Shown here: positions 15,981 to 23,212 of the stretch, one piece after another
Layout: every line of letters starts with the position of its first letter
Numbering within the stretch: position 1 is the stretch's first letter
Assembly: GCA_964605095.1 (NCBI GenBank)
Contig: CAZSBS010000027.1
Span: 1 to 26,523, forward strand
Length of the DNA stretch: 26,523 bases
From: JAUWQU01 sp964605095
GTDB lineage: Bacteria > Planctomycetota > Phycisphaerae > SM23-33
Reading direction: 5' to 3'
Notes under the pieces: model-generated
Database searches by the model: none
What the model was told of the DNA's origin: nothing
The model's input: the letters and a program-made list of their open reading frames with translations, nothing else
Position numbers and translations under genes: made by a program

Positions 15981-16142
15981 TGCGATAGCTCTGTAACTGC
16001 TGGTTTCCGCGGAATTGAAGTGTCAACTGGGCGTCTCCATTTGACCTTCGCCCGGCGACGTCGCCAAGCATTCTGGGCGCCAACGTAACATCCCTTGCAT
16101 CGACGGCAAGAGGAAAATCCGGCCCTTTTCCGGCCTGGCCGG

Positions 16143-16170
16143 TTGCCCGCCTCACGATCAGTGGTAGAAT
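16143..16170 (+). promoter_or_regulatory. candidate promoter of the GH110-like gene
   Basis: TTGCCC (16143-16148), a 16-base spacer and TAGAAT (16165-16170) make a good sigma70-type pair in the 270-base gap between two divergent genes. Transcription would begin near 16177, giving a leader of about 75 bases before TTG 16251. This rules against translation from the upstream in-frame ATG at 16095. Confidence 0.45.
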
Positions 16171-16250
16171 CACCAAGAAGGCCAATGGCGGCCGTGGGCT
16201 GGCGCCCGTATGGAAAATGTCGCTTCAAACCCTTCCAAGGAGATCGAGCA

Positions 16251-17984
16251 TTGGCTCTCTGGTTCTTCGGCTTGGCGCTCATATTGTTCCTCTGTGCGGG
16301 AGGACTGTCTTGCACGTCCGCCCCGGCCGGGCCGGCCGAGCCGGTGGTTCTTAGTGCCGCCGACTTCGGCGCCAGGCCGGATGACGGTAAGGACGATAAC
16401 CCCGCCGTGCAGGCGATGCTGGCGGCGGCTCGCAAGGCCAATGCCCCCGTGCTTATTCGATTCGGGCCGGGGCGATACGACTTCTTCGCACAAACCGCGA
16501 GCAAGGCCCATTACCCGGTCACGGCCGTCCATTTGCAGTGGGACCTGGTCACGCCGTTTCATCTGGACGCCATGAAGCGCGTGACTATCGACGGCGGCGG
16601 AGCCACGTTTATGATGCACGGGCGAATGACGCCGTTCGTGCTCAACGCCTGCGAGGCCGTCACGGTCAGAAACGCCCGGATCGAGCATGTCCGCCCGTCC
16701 GTCTTCGAGCTCAAGGTGGTCGCCAAGGGCGATGACTGGATCGACTACCAGCCCGCCGCCGGCGACGAGTACGTCATCGAGGGCAATCATATTGTCTGGC
16801 TGGACGCGGATGACAAGCCCCAGCGGCCCAACTGTTTTGTGGAATACGATCCGCTGCTGGACACGGCCCGGCGATGCTCGGACCCGCTCGCCGGCGCCCA
16901 GGCGATCCGCGACGCGGGCGCCGGCCTGCTGCGGGCAGAGTACGCGCCCGGCTCGAAGGTCCACGAGAAGATCAGCCCCGGGCACACATTCCAATTTCGG
17001 TTGGGCACCCGCGTCCAGTCCGGGGCGGTGATCTTCGAATCCCGCGACGTCGCCTTCGAGGACATGAGCGTCGGCTCGTGGAACGGCCTGGGGTTCGTCG
17101 GCCAGTTCTGCCGGAACGTGACGCTGCGAAACCTTCGCATGGAGCCGTCGCTGGAATCGGGCCGGACCAACGCCGGCTTCGCCGACGGTGTGCAGTTGAT
17201 GAACTGCCGTGGCCGGATCCTGATCGAAGGCTGCCGCGTCGTCGGCCTGCATGACGATCACATCAACATCTACGGCCAGCTCATGAAGATCGAGACGGTC
17301 GATGGGCCGCACACCATCCGGGCGATCTACACCAGCGGCGAGACCCAGGGGCACATGAACTTCCGACCCGGCGACGTCATCGGCTTTCGCGACCCTGCCA
17401 CGCTGGCGGACGCCGGCCAGGGCAAGGTCGTCAGGGCCGAACTGCTCGACAGCAAAACGATGCGCATTGAGGTCGACGGCGGGCTGCCCGACAAGGCGGA
17501 AGGCTTCTGGGCGGAGAACCGCACGTGGATTCCCGACGAGGTCGTTATCCGCGGCAATTACTTCGGGCGGGTGCCGACAAGGAGCATCCTCATGTACCTC
17601 GCCCGCGAGGCGATCATCGAGAACAACATCTTCCACCGGATACCCATGTCCGCCATCCTGATCCAGTGCCCGGATGGCAGGTATGCCTTGCAGAATTTCG
17701 TGGGAAGCCTGACCATCCGCAACAACGTCTTCCAGGAGTGCGAGAGCGCACTGGTCCGCTGCAACCCGGAGGGGGAGAACCTCTCGCCGCACACGAACAT
17801 GTACGGCACGCTCCATATATCGGACAACCTGATTGTCAGGCGCGAGGGCGAGCTGAGGCTTCTGGACGTTCGCGGGTTCCAGAAGGTGCAGGTTGGCGAG
17901 AACCGCGAGGAACGCGCCACGGGCGCCTCCGCGCTCGACAAGCCGACCCGCGCGCGCCCCGGCCGGCGCAAACGCAACCATTGA
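16251..17984 (+). CDS. GH110-like alpha-galactosidase, right-handed beta-helix, exported
   Basis: The 577-residue protein probably removes terminal alpha-1,3-linked galactose outside the cytoplasm. I place the start at TTG 16251: AAGGAG lies 8 bases upstream and the next residues form a signal peptide (ALWFFGLALILFLCAGG) ending in LSC, possibly a lipoprotein cysteine although the lipobox is poor. Mature features are VLSAADFGARPDDGKDDNPA, the usual opening of pectate-lyase-like beta-helices, then parallel strand repeats such as VTIDGGGATF, VTVRNARIEHV and LTIRNNVFQECESALV. The segment from DGVQLMNC (Asp312) to GLHDDHINIYG (Asp335, Asp336) matches the conserved acid cluster of GH110. Family assignment is good for the fold and moderate for GH110. 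The C-terminal tail is basic (RARPGRRKRNH). It is transcribed away from the GH95-like gene and followed by a repeat patch. Confidence 0.75.
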   Translation: MALWFFGLALILFLCAGGLSCTSAPAGPAEPVVLSAADFGARPDDGKDDNPAVQAMLAAARKANAPVLIRFGPGRYDFFAQTASKAHYPVTAVHLQWDLVTPFHLDAMKRVTIDGGGATFMMHGRMTPFVLNACEAVTVRNARIEHVRPSVFELKVVAKGDDWIDYQPAAGDEYVIEGNHIVWLDADDKPQRPNCFVEYDPLLDTARRCSDPLAGAQAIRDAGAGLLRAEYAPGSKVHEKISPGHTFQFRLGTRVQSGAVIFESRDVAFEDMSVGSWNGLGFVGQFCRNVTLRNLRMEPSLESGRTNAGFADGVQLMNCRGRILIEGCRVVGLHDDHINIYGQLMKIETVDGPHTIRAIYTSGETQGHMNFRPGDVIGFRDPATLADAGQGKVVRAELLDSKTMRIEVDGGLPDKAEGFWAENRTWIPDEVVIRGNYFGRVPTRSILMYLAREAIIENNIFHRIPMSAILIQCPDGRYALQNFVGSLTIRNNVFQECESALVRCNPEGENLSPHTNMYGTLHISDNLIVRREGELRLLDVRGFQKVQVGENREERATGASALDKPTRARPGRRKRNH

Positions 17985-17986
17985 AA

Positions 17987-18091
17987 CGAAAAACGGGTCA
18001 GGAAAAACGGGTCCCGGAAACGAACAAACGAAGAAACAGAACCTAACCAACTAGCTAAAAAGCAGATAAAATAGCTCTGATCCGTTTTTCG
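17987..18091. repeat. REP-like inverted and direct repeat patch
   Basis: CGAAAAACGGGTCA (17987-18000) is paired with its near-perfect inverse TGATCCGTTTTTCG (18078-18091), 13 of 14 positions. A direct copy of the core, GAAAAACGGGTC, follows the left arm at 18002-18013. The 77 bases between the arms are AT-rich, unlike their surroundings. The patch starts three bases after the stop of the GH110-like gene. It looks like a small mobile or REP-type element remnant; AT-rich inserts of this kind flank Y1/REP-associated transposases in some genomes (inference). Confidence 0.5.
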
Positions 18092-18126
18092 CCTTGTCAT
18101 GGTGCGCGACCTTGCGTTCGGTTCTC

Positions 18127-18156
18127 TTGCTTGGCCTGTTCGGTTATGCATAATCA
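18127..18156 (+). promoter_or_regulatory. weak promoter candidate for the HzsA-like gene
   Basis: TTGCTT (18127-18132), an 18-base spacer and TAATCA (18151-18156) lie just past the repeat patch and about 170 bases before the start codon at 18328. Both boxes match imperfectly. Confidence 0.25.
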
Positions 18157-18243
18157 GGGGCAGTCGCGAATGGCATTAAGAACTCTGTCGGAAGGCACGT
18201 CACCATGACACTGGGCCATGCACAGCACTGTGAAGCCTCCGTA

Positions 18244-18307
18244 CGGGCGCGCGCGTCTTTGCGCCCGCGGTCGATTGCCGATCGCCAATCGCCAATCGGG
18301 GATTGGC
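18244..18307 (+). other. two hairpins in the leader of the HzsA-like gene
   Basis: The first hairpin has 7-base arms CGGGCGC (18244-18250) and GCGCCCG (18261-18267) with a 10-base loop. The second has arms GCCAATC (18291-18297) and GATTGGC (18301-18307) around GGG. A tandem heptamer CGCCAAT (18283-18289, 18290-18296) overlaps the second. The structures lie 20-85 bases before ATG 18328. They argue that this stretch is untranslated, although the frame stays open to 18205. They could be regulatory or part of a dispersed repeat. With the repeat patch and promoter candidate they account for the 343-base gap 17985-18327. Confidence 0.45.
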
Positions 18308-18327
18308 CGTTGCGGGTGAAGGCCTCG

Positions 18328-21270
18328 ATGACGGGGTCTTTTTGCGCCGTTCTCCTCGCTTTACTCCCCTTCCTGTCCGCGCCGGCCCGGGCGGATGCAC
18401 CGGCCATCACGCCCGAGCAAATAGAGGCCGACTGGCTGCGGCAGGATGCACTGCGGGCCGCGCAGGCGCCCGCGGCGGCGGCACCGAACCTGCCCGACAT
18501 CAAGCCCGAGCAGGACGCCGCCGGCGCCGTCGACGGCAAGATCGACGGCAAGTGGGGTTTTCACACCGCCGATGAAGAGAACCCTTGGTGGCAGGTGGAC
18601 CTGGGTAGCCCGACCGCCTTGGACCGCGTGGTGCTCTATAACCGCTGCGACGGCGGAGGCGGGTTCGCCGCGCGGGCCGGGCAAATCATGGTCCTGCTGT
18701 CCGACGACGCCAAAATGTTCCAGAAGGTTTACCAGCACGATGGCAAGTCGTTCCTGGGCGAGACCGACAAGAAGCCGCTCGTTGTGAAAATGAACGGGCA
18801 CAAGGCCCGTTTCGTCCGCCTTCAAGTGCCCGGCAAGACGTATTTTCATCTTGACGAGGTGCAGGTGTACGAGGCATCGAGTGGCAAGAATATTGCCCTT
18901 GGCCGCCCGGCCATGCAGAGCAGCGTTAGCGCGTGGTCGGCCCCGGCGGCGCCCAAGGCCGACAGGGCCCCAGCCGCCTCGCCGCGTCAGGCATACGCCA
19001 CGGGGCCGGTGATAGAGCGAGGGCTGAGGCTGGCGGCCGGACTCAAGGCGATCGGGGCTAATGTCACCCCGCACGAAGCAGCCCTGCGATCCGCAGCCGA
19101 GCGGTTGGCCGCACTGCCTGGGGACGCCGGCGAGCAGGCCCAGCGCGAGCTGTACCTCGCCGCCCGCTGGGCCGTCCGGAAGATGGCTCTGGCCAACCCG
19201 CTGCTGGATTTCGACGAGGTGCTGTTCGTCAAGCGGGCGCCCACGTTGTTCCCACACCTGTCGGATCAGTACTACGGCTGGTGGTCGCGCCCCGGCGGCG
19301 GACTGTTTGTTCTGTCCGGCTTCAAGGGCGAGCAGCCCAGGCTGCGCTGCCTGACTGAGAAGTTCGAGCCCGGCAACTTCCTCCAGCCCGACCTGTCCTA
19401 CGACGGCAAGAAAGTGCTGTTCGCCTACTGCAAGTACTACCCGCACGTCGCCGGCGTCGGCGATAAGACGCAGAAGGACAAGCTCCCGGAGGACTCCTTC
19501 TACCACCTCTACGAGATGGGTGTAGACGGCACGGGCCTGCGCAGGCTGACCCGGGGCCGGTACGACGACTTCGACGGGCGCTACCTGCCCAACGGGGATA
19601 TCGTGTTCACCTCGACACGCAAAGGCACGGCCTTGCAAGCGGGCTGGGCGAGCGCGGCCGCGACGTGCGAGGCCACCTGCCCCGACAGCTACGTCCGCTG
19701 CGGCGGGGACAACCACCGGCCGGTTGCGGTCTTCACGCTGCACAGGATGGATCGCGACGGCGACAACCTGCGGGCGATTTCGGCGTTCGAGAACTTCGAG
19801 TGGACGCCGTCAGTGATCAACGACGGGCGGATCGTCTACGCGCGTTGGGACTACATTGACCGCTTCAACGGGCACTTCTTCAGCCTGTGGGCGACCAACC
19901 CGGACGGCACCAATGCCCAGTTGTACTACGGCAACTACACCGCGAAGCCGCAGGCGGTCTTCGAGGCGCGGCCAATCCCGAACTCGGACAAGCTGGTGTT
20001 CACCGCCTCGGCGCACCACTCGATCACGGGCGGTTCGCTGGTGCTGCTGGACCGCAACGTCGCCCTGGAGGGCGAGCCACCCCTTACGAGACTGACGCCG
20101 GAGGTGTGCTTTCCCGAGACCGAGGGCTGGCCGAGGCACTATTACCTCACCCCTTGGCCGCTGTCGGAGGAACACTTCCTGTGCGCCTGGGCCGACCGGC
20201 CCCTGCCGCCCCACAGCCTGATGAGCGCGGCCGACCCGCGGAACCCGCCCAACGCGGCCGGCATCTACCTCTACGACGCATACGGCAACCTGAACCTCCT
20301 GTACCGCGACGAGGTCATCACCTCCAGCAACCCAATCCCAGTCCGCTCGCGGCCGCGCCCGCCGATCATCGCCGACGTGGTCGACTGGGACGCCCCGGCC
20401 GAGGGACGGTTCCTGCTCCAGGACGCCTACGCCGGGCTCGATGGCGTCGAGCGCGGCTCTGTGGCCCGGCTGCGGATCGTCGGCGTGCCGCCCAAGGTTC
20501 AGCCGCAGATGAACGCGCCCAACCTCGGCGTCTCGGCGGAAGACCCGGGCAAGTTCGTGCTGGGCACCGTGCCGGTCGAGAAGGACGGCTCGGCCTACTT
20601 CCGCGTGCCGACGGGGGTGCCGGTGTTTTTCCAGGCGATCGGCCGCGACGGCCTGGCGATCCAGACGATGCGGAGCCTGACGTACGTCCAGCCCAACCAG
20701 ACACTCTCGTGTGTCGGCTGCCACGAGTCGCGTGACGCAGCCCCGAGCGTCGGCCGCGTGCCGATGGCGGCGGCGCGGGCTCCGTCGAAACTCACGCCCG
20801 AACCCGAGGGCGCCTGGCCCATGCGTTTCGACATGCTCGTCCAGCCGGTTCTCGACAAACACTGTGTCTCCTGCCACAGCCCCGCCGCCAAGGCCCAACA
20901 GCCCCACGCTACCGACCTGGCCGCCGACAGCGCCATCAAAGCTGAGCGGGCCGCCAAGGCCGCGAAGTTCGACCTCTCGCCCGCACACTCCTACAAGAAC
21001 CTGCTGGCCTACGGCGACAACGACCTGCGCAAGCTCGCCCACGAAAAGGACCGCTCGGTTCCCGGCCAGTGCCCGGCCAGCCAGAGCAAGCTGCTGGCCC
21101 TGCTGACCAGGGACGGCGGCCACGAGGGCCTCCACCTCGATGCCGACAGCCGCTACCGCCTGGCTGTATGGATGGACACCTACGCCCAGGTTCTGGGCTC
21201 TTTCAGCAAGCAGCAGGAAGACGAACTCCGCCAGCTCAAACAGAAACTTGCGGGGATGCTGGCGGAGTAG
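18328..21270 (+). CDS. HzsA-like beta-propeller protein with N-terminal discoidin domain and two c-type haem motifs
   Basis: The 980-residue exported protein starts at ATG 18328, with GTGAAGG about 5 bases upstream and a signal peptide (CAVLLALLPFLSAPARA). Residues about 60-195 form an F5/8 type C (discoidin) domain: DGKIDGKWGF, WWQVDLGSPTALDRVVLYNR, ARFVRLQVPG. A PD40/TolB-like propeller follows, with repeats such as LTRGRYDDFDGRYLPNGDIV. Then comes a region resembling the middle domain of the hydrazine synthase alpha subunit, as in many planctomycete proteins. The C-terminal part has CVGCH (795-799) and CVSCH (846-850), two c-type haem sites. Hydrazine synthesis itself is unlikely, since no partner subunits are adjacent. 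A periplasmic electron-transfer or redox role tied to a glycan-bound complex is inference. The downstream 154-base gap to the convergent GH36 gene shows no canonical terminator. Confidence 0.8.
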   Translation: MTGSFCAVLLALLPFLSAPARADAPAITPEQIEADWLRQDALRAAQAPAAAAPNLPDIKPEQDAAGAVDGKIDGKWGFHTADEENPWWQVDLGSPTALDRVVLYNRCDGGGGFAARAGQIMVLLSDDAKMFQKVYQHDGKSFLGETDKKPLVVKMNGHKARFVRLQVPGKTYFHLDEVQVYEASSGKNIALGRPAMQSSVSAWSAPAAPKADRAPAASPRQAYATGPVIERGLRLAAGLKAIGANVTPHEAALRSAAERLAALPGDAGEQAQRELYLAARWAVRKMALANPLLDFDEVLFVKRAPTLFPHLSDQYYGWWSRPGGGLFVLSGFKGEQPRLRCLTEKFEPGNFLQPDLSYDGKKVLFAYCKYYPHVAGVGDKTQKDKLPEDSFYHLYEMGVDGTGLRRLTRGRYDDFDGRYLPNGDIVFTSTRKGTALQAGWASAAATCEATCPDSYVRCGGDNHRPVAVFTLHRMDRDGDNLRAISAFENFEWTPSVINDGRIVYARWDYIDRFNGHFFSLWATNPDGTNAQLYYGNYTAKPQAVFEARPIPNSDKLVFTASAHHSITGGSLVLLDRNVALEGEPPLTRLTPEVCFPETEGWPRHYYLTPWPLSEEHFLCAWADRPLPPHSLMSAADPRNPPNAAGIYLYDAYGNLNLLYRDEVITSSNPIPVRSRPRPPIIADVVDWDAPAEGRFLLQDAYAGLDGVERGSVARLRIVGVPPKVQPQMNAPNLGVSAEDPGKFVLGTVPVEKDGSAYFRVPTGVPVFFQAIGRDGLAIQTMRSLTYVQPNQTLSCVGCHESRDAAPSVGRVPMAAARAPSKLTPEPEGAWPMRFDMLVQPVLDKHCVSCHSPAAKAQQPHATDLAADSAIKAERAAKAAKFDLSPAHSYKNLLAYGDNDLRKLAHEKDRSVPGQCPASQSKLLALLTRDGGHEGLHLDADSRYRLAVWMDTYAQVLGSFSKQQEDELRQLKQKLAGMLAE

Positions 21271-21424
21271 AATCGCCGGATCTCGGGGGCCTGTGTTGTG
21301 GGCCACCGACCTTCGGCCGGAGCCGGGCCGTCGCGTCCAGGTCCAGTGTCGCGTTAAGCGCAAGCTGGGTGCCCGGCCGGGCGGCGTTGTGGCAGGCCGC
21401 TTCGGGCCAAAGCTTCGCCTGCGA

Positions 21425-23212
21425 TTACCGCGTTTGCCTTCGCAGCACGGCATGGGCCGCGGCGGGGACGGCGAGCCGGTGAAGCCCGGCCCCGAGGTCC
21501 ATCTCCGTATCCGCCAGCACCTCGCCGATGCAACTGGTCACCTTCATCCGCACAGGACCCAGCGGCCTGGCCAGATCAACCAGCAACTCGGGAGCGTACC
21601 CGCCATTGACCAGAATCAGTTGCTCGGGGATTTCCTCATCGAGCCTCAGCGGCATGGGGGCATAGAAGGCGGCCAGCAGCTTCGCATCGTTCTTCGCCAG
21701 CACCAGCGGAAAGAGCATGTGCGGGTAGAGCGGGCGGAGCTGCCCGCCCAGCAACACGTCTTGGTGCTCGCGGAAGAACGCCAGTTGCTGCCTGAGCATG
21801 CGCCGGTGCGGCTTGGTCAGTTCGGTCATCTTGCGCGATATCTGCGGGACGGAGAAAATCGCGTGGATGATCTGCATGGCCGCGCTATGAACAGGCTCAT
21901 CGTCGTGCCAGGTGATCGGGTCGGCATGCACGACGGTCTCGCCGCAGAGCAGGCGGACATCCAGTGTGCGAACGCGGTTGTCGCCGATGCTGTTGGGGCA
22001 GTCGACAGCCCTGAACATATTCCCATACTTGCGCATGGCCGGGCCGGTGTAGGCCTGGCGGAACTCGATCAGGACATCCGGATTGATCGCCCTGAGCCGG
22101 GCCATTACATCATCGAGAAGCTTGCATACCCCTTCGCCGATAGACACGCAATCGCGACGGTCGTCCGGTTTGTCCTCGGCGCCCTTGGCCAGGCCGATGC
22201 TGCCGATGAAGTCCATCTTGAAGCCGTCGATCCCATACCGGCGGATAAACTTCTCATAGGTCTCGGCCTGGTACGCGCGGGTCTCGGCGAATCGCGGGTC
22301 CAGACTGTACCACCGGGCGCCCTCGCGCGCCGGCAGGACCATGTCCTTGAACCGGCCATACGCCTTGGACTCGACGCCGACGAAAGGCACGGAGAACCAG
22401 ACCATGTACTTCATCCCCATCGCCTGCACGCGCTTTACGTGTGCGGCGAAGTCGGGAAGCTTTTCCTCGCACACCTCCCAGTCGCCGTTGTTCTGATAGC
22501 CGAAGTCCTTCTGGTTGGTCTGCCAGCCGTCATCGAGAATCACCGTGTCCATCCCCATCTCTTTGGCGAGGGCACACTGGGTTTCCAGATCGTCGGGGTC
22601 GATGTTGAGGTTGTAGCTGTACCAGGACGACAGCAGCGGCATGCGGGCCGCGTCGGGAATCGCGCAGGGTGCGTACTCCGGCATGGCCGCCCACCACGCC
22701 GAAACATCCCTGAGGGCGTCGTAGTAGGGGACTGGCCGAAAGTCGAAACGCAGCGTGACGGCATACTCCGCGGCCGGGCCGATCATCGCGCCGAAGATCA
22801 CCGCCTTGGACTCGTAGAACTTCCCGTTGCTGTAGGATCCGCCGAGTTCACAGTCATGGACGGCATCGGACAAGGCCCAGGTGCAGGCATTGACGCCGTC
22901 GAGGTTGTAGAGGCAGTAGGCCGGCATGCCCGAGTTGGCCGAGCTCCTGATGTAGTTCTCCGTGCCCGTGCCGGCGTCCAGGGCCCGGTTCTGAAAACAT
23001 CGCGAGTTCCATTTATAGTGGAAATCGACCGAAGGAAGCTTCCAGGCGAGGGTCATCGTCGGCAGCGTCGCGGGCTCTTTCGCGGACAGCTTGAGCCGCA
23101 CCTCATACAGCCCCGGCTCCGGCCCTTCCTTGCAGGTCAGGTCGGCCGCGAAACTGCCCAGCTCGGCCTCCAGCCTTATCTCGATCCCATTGCACTTGAC
23201 GGTGGGTGTCAC
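21425..23212 (-). CDS. GH36-type alpha-galactosidase, no signal peptide
   Basis: The 595-residue enzyme should hydrolyse terminal alpha-galactosides. The start is GTG (23210-23212): GGAGAG lies 6 bases upstream and the codon overlaps the stop of the preceding gene as GTGA. The frame stays open to 23905, but that part is an arginine-rich shadow of the GH106 gene. The N-terminal half is a beta-sandwich. The TIM barrel begins with LLSSWYSYN and DTVILDDGWQTN. GFKMDFIGS supplies the probable nucleophile Asp334, and FRAVDCPNSIGDNR the probable acid/base Asp404. Their 70-residue spacing equals that in characterised GH36 enzymes, although the usual CSGGGGR loop is replaced by FRQAYTGPAMRKYG. With no export signal it may act on imported oligosaccharides. 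The Asp pair and the fold support family GH36; the exact sugar is inferred. Confidence 0.8.
   Translation of the reverse strand: MTPTVKCNGIEIRLEAELGSFAADLTCKEGPEPGLYEVRLKLSAKEPATLPTMTLAWKLPSVDFHYKWNSRCFQNRALDAGTGTENYIRSSANSGMPAYCLYNLDGVNACTWALSDAVHDCELGGSYSNGKFYESKAVIFGAMIGPAAEYAVTLRFDFRPVPYYDALRDVSAWWAAMPEYAPCAIPDAARMPLLSSWYSYNLNIDPDDLETQCALAKEMGMDTVILDDGWQTNQKDFGYQNNGDWEVCEEKLPDFAAHVKRVQAMGMKYMVWFSVPFVGVESKAYGRFKDMVLPAREGARWYSLDPRFAETRAYQAETYEKFIRRYGIDGFKMDFIGSIGLAKGAEDKPDDRRDCVSIGEGVCKLLDDVMARLRAINPDVLIEFRQAYTGPAMRKYGNMFRAVDCPNSIGDNRVRTLDVRLLCGETVVHADPITWHDDEPVHSAAMQIIHAIFSVPQISRKMTELTKPHRRMLRQQLAFFREHQDVLLGGQLRPLYPHMLFPLVLAKNDAKLLAAFYAPMPLRLDEEIPEQLILVNGGYAPELLVDLARPLGPVRMKVTSCIGEVLADTEMDLGAGLHRLAVPAAAHAVLRRQTR

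Noticed and set aside
16021..16026. TTGACA on the minus strand as -35 box of the GH95-like lipoprotein gene
   Set aside because: No acceptable -10 hexamer is found 16-18 bases downstream.
16095..16250. ATG 16095 as start of the GH110-like gene
   Set aside because: It lies upstream of the best promoter (16143-16170), has no signal peptide at its N-terminus, and TTG 16251 has AAGGAG at 8 bases and a hydrophobic signal.
18205..18327. ATG 18205 as start of the HzsA-like gene
   Set aside because: The first 41 residues would be encoded by hairpins and tandem repeats, and the signal peptide begins only at ATG 18328.
18328..21270. True hydrazine synthase alpha subunit (anammox)
   Set aside because: Only domain-level similarity. 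A discoidin domain is fused at the N-terminus and no beta or gamma subunit genes are adjacent.
16170..21453. Minus-strand open frames at 16170-18050, 18361-19743 and 19810-21453
   Set aside because: Antisense shadows of the GH110-like and HzsA-like genes; low-complexity composition and no domains.
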